NCBI GenBank assembly: GCA_023412515.1
Contig: JAEYNO010000176.1
Coordinates: 1 to 16,881 of the forward strand
DNA: 16,881 bases
Direction: 5' to 3'
From: Actinomycetes bacterium
Lineage (GTDB): Bacteria > Actinomycetota > Actinomycetes > Actinomycetales > Cellulomonadaceae
A program made the position numbers and the translations under genes. Below are positions 1 through 6,056 of the stretch, one piece after another; the stretch's first letter is position 1; each line of letters begins with the position of its first letter. A model generated the notes under the pieces. It was not told the DNA's origin and made no database searches. It saw only the letters and a list, made by a program, of their open reading frames with translations.

Positions 1-148
1 GCGGCACGCCGCGCGCGGCGCGGACGCGCTCGACGCGCTGCACGAGCTGCGCGAACGACGGCGACCCCGCGTGCGCGCGCAGGGCCCGCAGCGCGCTCGT
101 CAGGTCGTCCCAGCCGCGGGGGTCGCCCGGGACGACGGGAGAGGTCAC
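1..148 (-). CDS. Partial N-terminus of a helix-turn-helix-type regulatory protein
   Basis: The gene runs off the left edge, so only its first 49 codons are present, read from a GTG at 148. The N-terminus (GWDDLTSALRALRAHAGSPS, followed by FAQLVQRVERVR) resembles the opening helices of large actinobacterial proteins that begin with a small XRE-like helix-turn-helix region and continue into NB-ARC/TPR or other signalling domains. That identity is by resemblance only, because the diagnostic part lies outside the window. The start is supported by a TAGTCT box six bases upstream on the minus strand, the pattern of a leaderless actinobacterial promoter. An ATG further upstream at 165 hits a stop after six codons and cannot be the start. 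It is divergent from the DUF1266 gene. Confidence 0.6.
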   Translation of the reverse strand, partial: MTSPVVPGDPRGWDDLTSALRALRAHAGSPSFAQLVQRVERVRAARGVP

Positions 149-154
149 CGGTCG

Positions 155-160
155 AGACTA
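155..160 (-). promoter_or_regulatory. Predicted leaderless -10 box for the gene at 148-1
   Basis: On the minus strand TAGTCT lies six bases before the GTG at 148. It fits the TANNNT -10 rule of actinobacterial leaderless genes, and no Shine-Dalgarno sequence is seen. The spacing is one base shorter than the seven bases of the other leaderless genes here. No clear -35 box is visible. Confidence 0.45.
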
Positions 161-262
161 GTCATCGGACGTTCGGGTTCGTTCGGACGTCTCGGACGGC
201 CGGACGCGCGCCCGGCACGATCGGGACGAACCCGTCCTGACCCGCCGTCCCGGAGGTACCCC

Positions 263-1021
263 GTGGGATTCCTGTCGTCCCTCAAGAGCTTCTTCTCGTC
301 GTCGTTCCACACGCTCGAGGGCGCGCGCCCGCTCTCGGACGCCGAGCAGCGCGGCCTCGCGCTCGGCGCGGTGTACGCGGCCGAGGGCAGCCTGCCCATG
401 AACGCGCTCACCATGGAGGCCGACCAGCGCACGGCCGCGAAGCTCCTCGCGGGCGCGTGGGACGTGCACGGCCCGCAGGACGTCGACGCGACGTACGCGT
501 TCCTGCTGACCGAGGGCCACCGCGGCTACTACGCGGTGGTCGGCCCCGCGGTCGAGGCGACGTTCGAGCAGCGCCTGGGCCGCCGCGAGTCGGAGGCCAA
601 GGCCGACGAGGTCGCGGCGCAGGCCGCCGCGCGCGGGCTCGACGGCGCCCGGGCCCGCGAGTGGTACCTGGGGTGGCTCGCGGCGGCGAAGGTCGGCGGG
701 CACGGCGAGCTGGTCGACCCGCTGCCGGCGTCGGTCGTCGCGTGGGACGCGGCGCGCGTCGTGCACGTGAGCCGGCTGCTGGTCGACGCGGGGTTCGTCG
801 ACGAGGCGCGCGCGTACGCGGCGATCGCGCAGGCCGTGGACCTCGCACGCCCGGCGTACGCGTCGTGGAAGGACTTCGGCGACGCGTTCTGCGTGGGCCG
901 GGCGTTCTGGAAGGCGTCGAACATGCGCGACCCGCTGGACTCCGAGATCGGCAAGTTCACCAGCGCGACCCGGTCGCTGCTGGAGCAGGAGGACTCGCCG
1001 TGGCTGACGGTCCGCTGGTGA
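263..1021 (+). CDS. DUF1266 domain-containing protein
   Basis: This 252-residue soluble protein has no signal peptide or membrane segment. Residues about 65-250 match the DUF1266 pattern. The most telling block is VVAWDAARVVHVSRLLVDAG at residues 158-177, the family's WD-x-R-x-x-x-x-x-R-x-x-x-x-G region. It is followed by a Trp/Phe-rich block (SWKDFGDAFCVGRAFWKA, 201-218) and a short Trp-containing C-terminus. No biochemical function is established for DUF1266, and none is visible here. The frame stays open upstream to 71, but I place the start at the GTG at 263 because GGAGG at 252-256 lies six bases before it and because the upstream residues are Arg/Pro-rich, as expected of non-coding GC-rich DNA. 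A small membrane-peptide gene follows after 42 bases and may be co-transcribed. Confidence 0.8.
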   Translation: MGFLSSLKSFFSSSFHTLEGARPLSDAEQRGLALGAVYAAEGSLPMNALTMEADQRTAAKLLAGAWDVHGPQDVDATYAFLLTEGHRGYYAVVGPAVEATFEQRLGRRESEAKADEVAAQAAARGLDGARAREWYLGWLAAAKVGGHGELVDPLPASVVAWDAARVVHVSRLLVDAGFVDEARAYAAIAQAVDLARPAYASWKDFGDAFCVGRAFWKASNMRDPLDSEIGKFTSATRSLLEQEDSPWLTVRW

Positions 1022-1063
1022 CCTCGCCCCGCCGCGGGCGGCCCGGGCCGGGGGTGCGCTGAC

Positions 1064-1201
1064 GTGCGCCGCCGGCTCGGGCTGCTGCTCGTGACGCTCG
1101 TGCTGGTCGCGGTGGGCGTCTGGCTCGTCGCGACGTACGGCGAGGAGTGGCGGCCGGCCGTGCACGCGCTGCTGCGACGCGTCGCGTCGGGGATCCTCTG
1201 A
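1064..1201 (+). CDS. Small single-pass membrane peptide (45 aa)
   Basis: The GTG at 1064 opens a 45-codon frame ending in TGA at 1201. The product starts MRRRLGLLLVTLVLVAVGVW, which is a positively charged N-terminus followed by one hydrophobic helix (residues 5-23). A charged, Arg/Trp-containing tail (YGEEWRPAVHALLRRVASG) follows. The layout suggests a small inner-membrane protein with the N-terminus in the cytoplasm. I recognise no family. Only a weak G-rich ribosome site precedes it. It sits just after the DUF1266 gene and its stop overlaps the -35 region of the next promoter. A chance frame is possible, but the tidy charge-helix-charge layout favours a real small protein. Confidence 0.5.
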   Translation: MRRRLGLLLVTLVLVAVGVWLVATYGEEWRPAVHALLRRVASGIL

Positions 1202-1227
1202 CCTCACTGAGGTAGCGGACCTACGAT
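1198..1227 (+). promoter_or_regulatory. Promoter of the exporter/XRE operon
   Basis: CTGACC at 1198-1203 is a plausible -35 box and TACGAT at 1222-1227 a good actinobacterial -10 box, with an 18-base spacer. Transcription would start near 1233-1235, inside the palindrome that follows. The untranslated leader would then be about five bases to the ATG at 1240 or fourteen to the one at 1249, with no Shine-Dalgarno sequence for either. Confidence 0.6.
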
Positions 1228-1254
1228 CCCATGTAGTACATGTACTACATGGGA
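1227..1254 (+). promoter_or_regulatory. Perfect 28-bp palindromic operator
   Basis: The half site TCCCATGTAGTACA (1227-1240) is followed by its exact reverse complement (1241-1254), with no spacer and no mismatch. The element is 12/28 G+C, far more AT-rich than its surroundings. It starts at the last base of the -10 box, spans the predicted transcription start and contains both candidate start codons, so a bound protein would block initiation. The small XRE regulator encoded third in the operon is the obvious candidate ligand; this is inferred from position. Confidence 0.8.
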
Positions 1255-2154
1255 CGCACAGCAGACCCCGCCATCGCGGTCACCGGCCTGCGCAAGGCCT
1301 ACGGCGACCGGACCGTGCTCGACGGCATCGACCTGGAGGTCGCGCAGGGCGAGGTCGTCGCGCTGCTCGGGCCCAACGGCGCCGGCAAGACCACGACCGT
1401 CGAGATCGTCGAGGGCTTCCGGCGCCGCGACGCCGGCGACGTCCGCGTGCTCGGCGTCGACCCCGAGCGCGGCGACGACGCGTGGCGGGCGCGCATCGGC
1501 GTCGTGCTGCAGTCGTGGCGCGACCACCGGCGCTGGCGGGTCGGCGAGCTGCTCGGCCAGCTCGCGGACGCGTACCGCCCCTACGGCACGCCCGACCGTC
1601 CGCGCCCCCGCCCCGTCGACGAGCTGCTCGCGCGCGTCGGGCTCACCGACGTCGCCGGCCAGCGCATGGCCACCCTCTCGGGCGGTCAGCGCCGCCGGTT
1701 CGACGTCGCCGTCGGCCTCGCGGGGCGCCCCGACCTGCTGATCCTCGACGAGCCCACGGCCGGCCTCGACCCCGCGGCCCGCCGCGAGTTCCACGAGCTC
1801 GTGCACGAGGTCGTCGACCTCGACGGCACGGTCGTCCTCCTCACGACGCACGACCTCGCCGAGGCCGAGAACGTCGCCGACCGCATCCTGCTGCTCGCGG
1901 GCGGGCGCATCGTCGCCGACGGCAGCCCCGCCGCCGTCGCGCGCGACGTCGCCGGCCCTTCCGAGGTGCGCTGGGCCAGCGGCGGGCAGCGGCACGTGCA
2001 CAGCACGCACGACCCCGTGGCGTTCACGCGCGAGCTGCTCGCCACCACCCCCGACGTCACCGACCTCGAGGTCGCGCACGCGAGCCTCGAGGACGCCTAC
2101 CTGGAGATCGTCCGCCGCCACGAGGCCGGTCAGCCGCTGGAGGTCACCCGATGA
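1240..2154 (+). CDS. DrrA-like ABC exporter ATP-binding protein
   Basis: This is the ATPase subunit of an ABC-2 type exporter of the DrrA/CcmA (multidrug or antibiotic resistance) class. It acts on the cytoplasmic face with the permease encoded next. All catalytic motifs are intact, numbered from the ATG at 1240: Walker A GPNGAGKT (44-51), Q-loop Gln91, signature LSGGQ (146-150), Walker B LLILDEP (166-172) and switch His204 (TTHD). The extra C-terminal region (about 230-304) is typical of DrrA-like proteins. The ATG at 1240 lies inside the palindromic operator. An in-frame ATG at 1249 (MGRTADPAIAV) is equally possible, and neither has a ribosome site. The stop overlaps the permease start (ATGA). 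The substrate cannot be read from sequence. Confidence 0.93.
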   Translation: MYYMGRTADPAIAVTGLRKAYGDRTVLDGIDLEVAQGEVVALLGPNGAGKTTTVEIVEGFRRRDAGDVRVLGVDPERGDDAWRARIGVVLQSWRDHRRWRVGELLGQLADAYRPYGTPDRPRPRPVDELLARVGLTDVAGQRMATLSGGQRRRFDVAVGLAGRPDLLILDEPTAGLDPAARREFHELVHEVVDLDGTVVLLTTHDLAEAENVADRILLLAGGRIVADGSPAAVARDVAGPSEVRWASGGQRHVHSTHDPVAFTRELLATTPDVTDLEVAHASLEDAYLEIVRRHEAGQPLEVTR

Positions 2155-3011
2155 GCACGCCCACGCCCCGCGTCCACGCCGTCCGCCTCGGTCTGCGCCG
2201 CGGCCTCGCGGACTTCCGCAACATGCTCCGCGCACCCGACGACATGGCGTGGAACGTCGTCATCGGCGTCGCGCTGCTGGTCTACCTGGTGACGCAGCGG
2301 CACGTCGAGGTGCCCGGCGCGGGCGGTGCCACGCTGCCCGACCTGGCGATGCCCGGCATCGTCGCCGCCGTCGTCGTGTTCGGCATGGTCATGGGGCCCG
2401 CGTTCGCGCTGTCCGCCGACGTCGAGGACGGCACCCTGCTGCGGCTGCGCACCACGCCGCGCGGCACGACCACCTACACGGTCGGCGTGGTGCTCGCGCA
2501 GGTGCTCGGCGCGCTGCCCATGTTCGTCATCCTGCTCGCGCCGTGGGCGCTGCTGCTCGGGGACCCCATGCACCGGGGCGTCACCGGATGGGCATCCCTC
2601 GTCGGCTGGATCGTGCTCGGGACCCTCGCGACGCTGCCCGTCGGGATCGTGGGCGGCGCGCTGGCCGGCCGCACGACCCGCGTGCTGCTGCTCGTCATGG
2701 CCCCGGTCGTCGCGCTCTCGGCCGTCTCCGGCGTGTTCGGGCCGCAGACGGTCCCCGGCTGGGCGAGCGGCGTCGTGCAGGCGTTCCCGCTGTACTGGCT
2801 CGCGCACGGGCTGCGGTCCACCACGCTGCCGCCGGGCGCCGAGGGGCTCGAGGTCGGCGGCGCGTGGCACCCCGAGATCGCGGCGCTCGTGCTCGTGGCC
2901 TGGGCCGTCGTCGGGCTCGTCGCGGCACCCGCGGTGCTGCGCCGCACGGCCGCACGCCAGACCGCCGGCGCGCTCGCCGACCGCCTCCACGCCTTCCTGC
3001 AGCGCGGCTGA
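2151..3011 (+). CDS. DrrB-like ABC-2 type exporter permease
   Basis: This 286-residue integral membrane protein has about six hydrophobic segments, near residues 33-47, 67-87, 109-137, 147-172, 178-197 and 241-262. A conserved cytoplasmic stretch between the second and third (SADVEDGTLLRLRTTPRGT, about 88-106) resembles the region after helix 2 in ABC-2 permeases, where the coupling helix contacts the ATPase. It would form the export channel with the preceding ATPase. The ATG at 2151 overlaps the ATPase stop by four bases and has GGAGG at 2139-2143 seven bases upstream. The XRE gene begins one base after its stop, so the three genes are one transcription unit. The exported compound is unknown. 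Confidence 0.9.
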   Translation: MSTPTPRVHAVRLGLRRGLADFRNMLRAPDDMAWNVVIGVALLVYLVTQRHVEVPGAGGATLPDLAMPGIVAAVVVFGMVMGPAFALSADVEDGTLLRLRTTPRGTTTYTVGVVLAQVLGALPMFVILLAPWALLLGDPMHRGVTGWASLVGWIVLGTLATLPVGIVGGALAGRTTRVLLLVMAPVVALSAVSGVFGPQTVPGWASGVVQAFPLYWLAHGLRSTTLPPGAEGLEVGGAWHPEIAALVLVAWAVVGLVAAPAVLRRTAARQTAGALADRLHAFLQRG

Positions 3012-3012
3012 C

Positions 3013-3279
3013 GTGACGACGGAACCCACGCCGGGCCGCACCACCGCGTCCGAGACTGTCCACAACCGCATCGCCGTGCTGCGCACCGAGCGCGGCGTCA
3101 GCCGCCGCCAGCTCGCCGAGGCCCTGGGCGTGCACTACCAGACGGTCGGGTACCTCGAGCGCGGCGAGTACAGCCCGTCGCTGCACCTCGCGCTGCGCAT
3201 CGCCGCGTTCTTCGACGTGCCCGTCGAGGTCGCGTTCTCGCTCGAGCCGTTCCCGCGGATCGGCGCACCGTCCGCCTGA
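3013..3279 (+). CDS. Small XRE-family transcriptional regulator
   Basis: This 88-residue protein is essentially one helix-turn-helix domain of the XRE/Cro type. The segment VHNRIAVLRTERGVSRRQLA opens the domain at residues 16-35, the recognition helix follows (EALGVHYQTVGYLERGEYSP), and the domain ends with LALRIAAFFDVPVEVAFSLE. This is the pattern of short stand-alone regulators that often accompany small membrane proteins or exporters. The GTG at 3013 follows the permease stop by a single base without a convincing ribosome site, so translation is probably coupled. It has no ligand-binding domain, so it may act as a simple autorepressor or with a partner. The likely target is the 28-bp palindrome at the operon's start. 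Confidence 0.88.
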   Translation: MTTEPTPGRTTASETVHNRIAVLRTERGVSRRQLAEALGVHYQTVGYLERGEYSPSLHLALRIAAFFDVPVEVAFSLEPFPRIGAPSA

Positions 3280-3291
3280 GGGCGACGCCGC

Positions 3292-3297
3292 TAGGGT
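3292..3297 (+). promoter_or_regulatory. Leaderless -10 box for the hydrolase at 3305
   Basis: TAGGGT lies exactly seven bases before the GTG at 3305, so transcription should start at or next to the start codon. This decides the start in favour of 3305 over the in-frame GTG at 3296, which overlaps the box itself. No convincing -35 box or Shine-Dalgarno sequence is visible. Confidence 0.65.
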
Positions 3298-3304
3298 GTC
3301 CCCC

Positions 3305-4093
3305 GTGCACGTCGAGGAACGCGGCACCGGGACGCCGCTGGTGCTGGTCCACGGGTTCGGGGTCGACCACCGCATGCTGCTGCCGCTGGACGACGCCGTC
3401 GCCGGCGAGGGCGGGTGGCGACGGCTGTACGTCGACCTGCCGTGGACGCCCGGCACGCCCGTGGGCGACGTCACGAGCACGGACGACGTCGTCGCGGCCC
3501 TGCTCGCCGCCGTGCGCGAGCGCGTCGGCGACGAGCCGTTCGCGGTCCTCGGCAGCTCGTTCGGCGGGCTCCTCGCGCGGTCGCTCGCGCACGCGCTGCG
3601 CGACCAGGTCCTCGGGCTCGCGACGCTCGCGGGCGTCGTCGGAGCCGACCGCGCGTCGCGCGACGTGCCCGCGCGCCAGGTCATCCACACCGACCCGGCC
3701 GCGCTCGCGGCCGCAGGCGACGCGGCCGACGACTACGCCGAGATGGCCGTCGTCCAGACCCCCGAGGGCGCGCGGCTGTTCTCGCGGTACGCGCACCCCG
3801 GGATGGTCGCGGCGGACGAGGACGCGCTGACCCGGATCGGCGAGCGTTACACCCCCACGGTGGATCCCGAGGTCGCGTCGCCCGCACCGTTCGTGCAGCC
3901 GGCGCTGTTCGTCACCGCACGGCAGGACCACGTGGTGGGCCACCGGGACGCGTGGGCGTCGCTGGACCACTACCCACGCGCGACGTACGTCGCGCTCGAC
4001 GCCGCCGGGCACAACGTGCACCTCGACCGGCCGGCGGTCGTCGACGTGCTGGTGCGGGACTGGCTGCGGCGCGTGCGGTCCTCCGCCGGCTGA
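3305..4093 (+). CDS. Alpha/beta-hydrolase fold protein
   Basis: This 262-residue cytoplasmic hydrolase has a complete catalytic set: the oxyanion-hole motif HGFG (16-19), the nucleophile elbow GSSFG with Ser85, the acid Asp208 (ARQDHVVG) and the base His236 (AAGHNVHLD). The lid region between about 115 and 195 is short and acidic. Substrate specificity cannot be assigned; esterase, lactonase or C-C hydrolase activity are all possible for this fold. The leaderless box TAGGGT seven bases upstream makes it an independently transcribed gene rather than the fourth gene of the exporter operon, although only 25 bases separate it from the XRE stop. Confidence 0.88.
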   Translation: MHVEERGTGTPLVLVHGFGVDHRMLLPLDDAVAGEGGWRRLYVDLPWTPGTPVGDVTSTDDVVAALLAAVRERVGDEPFAVLGSSFGGLLARSLAHALRDQVLGLATLAGVVGADRASRDVPARQVIHTDPAALAAAGDAADDYAEMAVVQTPEGARLFSRYAHPGMVAADEDALTRIGERYTPTVDPEVASPAPFVQPALFVTARQDHVVGHRDAWASLDHYPRATYVALDAAGHNVHLDRPAVVDVLVRDWLRRVRSSAG

Positions 4094-4099
4094 CGACGG

Positions 4100-4113
4100 G
4101 CCGGACGTCCGGC
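4100..4113 (+). terminator. 14-bp palindrome between hydrolase and methyltransferase genes
   Basis: GCCGGAC followed by its complement GTCCGGC forms a perfect inverted repeat starting seven bases after the hydrolase stop. It could fold into a short GC hairpin ending the upstream transcript, although there is no U-tract. Because it ends just upstream of the next promoter's -35 position, it could instead be an operator for the gene at 4148. Confidence 0.35.
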
Positions 4114-4134
4114 GCCCGCGCCGGACGCGGGTCG

Positions 4135-4140
4135 TAGCAT
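4135..4140 (+). promoter_or_regulatory. Leaderless -10 box for the MetE-like gene
   Basis: TAGCAT lies exactly seven bases before the GTG at 4148, the same layout as at 3292 and 8971. There is no Shine-Dalgarno sequence and no room for a 5' leader, which rules out a leader-based riboswitch here. Confidence 0.65.
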
Positions 4141-4147
4141 CGCCCGC

Positions 4148-5338
4148 GTGACCATCGCGACCACGCACGCCGGTTCCCTGCCCCGCACGCCCGATCTCGT
4201 CGCGGCCAACGCCGAGCGCGCCGTCGGCCGGCCCCGCGCCGACTGGGACGACTTCCTGCGCGAGCAGGTCGTCGCGCTCGTGCGCCGCCAGGTCGAGCTC
4301 GGCATCACCGTGCCGGGCGACGGCGAGTACGGCAAGGCCATGAGCAGCAGCGTCGACTTCGGCGCGTGGTGGTCCTACTCGTTCGCGCGCACGGGCGGGC
4401 TCGAGCTCGACGAGACGATGGCGTGGGCGGTCGAGCGGCACCTGTCGACGCCGGGCGACCTGCGGACCACCGGGTTCGTGCACCGCCGCGACCACCAGCG
4501 GTTCGCCGCCGCGTACGACGACCCGACGTCGGGCGTCATGGCGGGCGAGGCGCCCACGACGTTCCCGCGCTGCACGGGCCCGCTGACGTACACGGGCCAC
4601 GACGCCGTCGCGTCGGACGTCGCGAACCTGCGCGCGGGGCTGGCCGCGGCCGGCGCCGCCGACGGGTTCGTCACCGCGATCGCGCCCGGCTCCGCGGCCC
4701 GCCTGACGAACGCGTACTACGCGACGGACCGCGACTACCTGTTCGCGTGGGCCGACGCGCTGCGCGAGGAGTACGTCGCGATCCTCGACGCCGGTCTGAC
4801 GCTGCAGGTCGACGACCCGTCGATCGCCGAGAACTGGGACCAGATCGAGCCCGAGCCCGCGCTCGACGACTACCTCGCGTTCACGGCGCTGCGCGTCGAG
4901 GCGCTCAACCACGCGCTGCGCGACCTGCCGAAGGACCGCATCCGGTTCCACCTGTGCTGGGGCTCGTGGCACGGCCCGCACACCACCGACCTGCCGCTGC
5001 GCGACATCGTGTCGACCATGCTCGACGTGCACGCCGGGCAGTTCTCGTTCGAGGCCGCGAACGTGCGGCACGAGCACGAGTACCGCGTGTGGGACGACGT
5101 CGCGCTGCCCGCGGGCGCCGTGATCCTGCCGGGCGTCGTGTCGCACGCGACCAACGTCGTCGAGCACCCCGAGCTCGTCGCCGAGCGCATCGAGCGGTTC
5201 GCCGCTCGCGTCGGCCCCGAGAACGTGATCGCGTCGACGGACTGCGGCCTGGGCGGGCGCGTCCACGAGCAGATCGCGTGGGCCAAGCTCGAGTCGCTCG
5301 TCGAGGGCGCGCGGATCGCGTCGGCGCGGCTGGGCTGA
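4148..5338 (+). CDS. MetE C-terminal-like cobalamin-independent methyltransferase
   Basis: This 396-residue protein corresponds to the C-terminal catalytic barrel of cobalamin-independent methionine synthase (MetE/UROD-like fold), without the N-terminal half. It starts with the family motif THAGSLPR (6-13), followed by PGDGEYGK (57-63). Four residues match the zinc/thiol site by position: His268 and Cys270 in FHLCWGSWHG, Glu302 in FEAAN, and Cys366 in STDCGLGGR. Such stand-alone proteins transfer a methyl group to a zinc-bound thiolate. The methyl donor and acceptor are not known for this subgroup, so it should not be called methionine synthase outright. It is a single gene with its own leaderless promoter and a hairpin after its stop, and no methionine-pathway gene is adjacent. 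Confidence 0.85.
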   Translation: MTIATTHAGSLPRTPDLVAANAERAVGRPRADWDDFLREQVVALVRRQVELGITVPGDGEYGKAMSSSVDFGAWWSYSFARTGGLELDETMAWAVERHLSTPGDLRTTGFVHRRDHQRFAAAYDDPTSGVMAGEAPTTFPRCTGPLTYTGHDAVASDVANLRAGLAAAGAADGFVTAIAPGSAARLTNAYYATDRDYLFAWADALREEYVAILDAGLTLQVDDPSIAENWDQIEPEPALDDYLAFTALRVEALNHALRDLPKDRIRFHLCWGSWHGPHTTDLPLRDIVSTMLDVHAGQFSFEAANVRHEHEYRVWDDVALPAGAVILPGVVSHATNVVEHPELVAERIERFAARVGPENVIASTDCGLGGRVHEQIAWAKLESLVEGARIASARLG

Positions 5339-5342
5339 GCCC

Positions 5343-5380
5343 GGTCCGGCCGCGGCGCGCACCCGGGCGCGGCCGGGACC
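5343..5380 (+). terminator. GC-rich stem-loop after the MetE-like gene
   Basis: GGTCCGGCCGCG (5343-5354) pairs with CGCGGCCGGGACC (5368-5380) in a 12-bp stem with one bulged base and a 13-base loop. It begins four bases after the stop codon. It lacks a T-tract, as is common for actinobacterial terminators. Confidence 0.55.
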
Positions 5381-5424
5381 AACGTCCGGGGTCGTCGCCG
5401 GGTCCGGCGCGGTGGGCTGGGGGC

Positions 5425-5859
5425 ATGCGCCGCACGCCCGTCTACTACTACTCGTCCACGAGCGGCCTGGTCCGCGCGTTCGCCGAGCGGCTCGACCGGC
5501 CCGTGCACAACCTCGCCGAGCGGGAGCACCGGCGCAGCGAGGTCGACGGCCCCTGGGTGCTGCTGACGCCGTCGTACAAGACGGGCAACGAGTCCAACGA
5601 CACGATCCCCGAGGCCGTGCGCCGGTTCCTGCGCTCGGAGCGCAACCGGCGGCTGCTCGTCGGCGTCATGGGGTCGGGCAACCGGAACTTCGGCACGTAC
5701 TACCAGAAGGCCGCGCGCGAGATCGCGCAGCGCTCCGGGCGGCCCGTGCTGTTCGAGTTCGAGCTGGCCGGCACCCCGTGGGACGTCGAGGAGTGCGAGC
5801 GGATCCTCACCGACCTGGACGCCGCGCTCGACGCCCGGCACGCGCCGCGGGCGGGCTGA
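5425..5859 (+). CDS. nrdI: NrdI-family flavodoxin-like protein
   Basis: This 144-residue protein has the length and motifs of NrdI, the small FMN protein that helps assemble the dimanganese-tyrosyl cofactor of class Ib ribonucleotide reductase. Visible features are the FMN phosphate loop near YYSSTSGLVRAFAE (8-21), PSYKTGNES (49-57), the family signature GSGNRNFG (83-90) and FEFELAGTPWDVE (110-122). The TG-containing loop and GNRNFG look closer to Bacillus-type NrdI than to the version I recall from actinobacterial nrdHIEF clusters. No nrdH, nrdE or nrdF is adjacent, so it is an orphan here. The ATG at 5425 has only a weak G-rich ribosome site. It may be a true NrdI acting in trans or a divergent paralogue. 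Confidence 0.82.
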   Translation: MRRTPVYYYSSTSGLVRAFAERLDRPVHNLAEREHRRSEVDGPWVLLTPSYKTGNESNDTIPEAVRRFLRSERNRRLLVGVMGSGNRNFGTYYQKAAREIAQRSGRPVLFEFELAGTPWDVEECERILTDLDAALDARHAPRAG

Positions 5860-5865
5860 GCGCGT

Positions 5866-5887
5866 GCCGTCCCGGCCCCGGGGCGGC
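5866..5887 (+). terminator. Hairpin after nrdI
   Basis: GCCGTCCCGG (5866-5875) pairs with CCGGGGCGGC (5878-5887) over ten positions including one G-T wobble, seven bases after the nrdI stop. The loop is only two bases, so the innermost pair would open. Its last base is the first base of the -10 box of the next small gene. It is probably the nrdI terminator, without a U-tract. Confidence 0.5.
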
Positions 5888-5892
5888 AGGGT
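5887..5892 (+). promoter_or_regulatory. Leaderless -10 box for the small gene at 5900
   Basis: CAGGGT lies exactly seven bases before the ATG at 5900. It departs from TANNNT only at the first base. The spacing equals that of the other leaderless genes, which supports the short frame that follows. Confidence 0.5.
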
Positions 5893-5899
5893 GTCCGGC

Positions 5900-6016
5900 A
5901 TGGACGACGAGCGGCGCACGCGGTGGCGCGTCCGGCTGCTGACGTGGGTCGCGGCGGCCGTCGTGCTCGGGGTCGTCGTCGGGCTCGTCTACGCGGTCCA
6001 CCCGTTGCTGGGCTGA
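5900..6016 (+). CDS. Small single-pass membrane peptide (38 aa)
   Basis: This 38-residue frame starts MDDERRTRWRVRLLTWVAAA and continues as one long hydrophobic helix (residues about 13-32), ending YAVHPLLG. The charged N-terminus and single helix indicate a small inner-membrane protein. I recognise no family. Support comes from the leaderless -10 box seven bases upstream and from the helix, which would be unlikely in chance GC-rich DNA. The last codons and the stop lie in a 14-base sequence that is repeated 18 bases further on. It precedes the DUF4956/VTC pair by 135 bases and could be functionally linked to it, but nothing proves that. Confidence 0.55.
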   Translation: MDDERRTRWRVRLLTWVAAAVVLGVVVGLVYAVHPLLG

Positions 6017-6038
6017 GCGCCGTCGCTGGGCTGAGCGC
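6007..6038 (+). repeat. 14-bp direct repeat at the end of the small gene
   Basis: GCTGGGCTGAGCGC occurs at 6007-6020 and again, identically, at 6025-6038, giving an 18-base period. The first copy contains the last codons and stop of the 38-residue gene, and the second is non-coding. It looks like a slippage duplication that would have left the original or a copied stop intact. Confidence 0.8.
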
Positions 6039-6056
6039 ATCCCGCGGCCGGACGGA

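Noticed and set aside
71..262. An upstream extension of the DUF1266 protein to a GTG at 71
   Set aside because: The extra residues are Arg/Pro-rich, it would overlap the divergent gene's start, and a GGAGG site sits correctly before the GTG at 263.
4094..4147. A SAM or cobalamin riboswitch before the MetE-like gene
   Set aside because: The gap is only 54 bases and the predicted message is leaderless, so there is no room for an aptamer.
3098..5362. Very long minus-strand open frame across the hydrolase and MetE-like genes
   Set aside because: It is a GC-rich antisense shadow with Arg/Asp/Val-rich composition and no recognisable domain, while the plus-strand genes have complete catalytic motifs.
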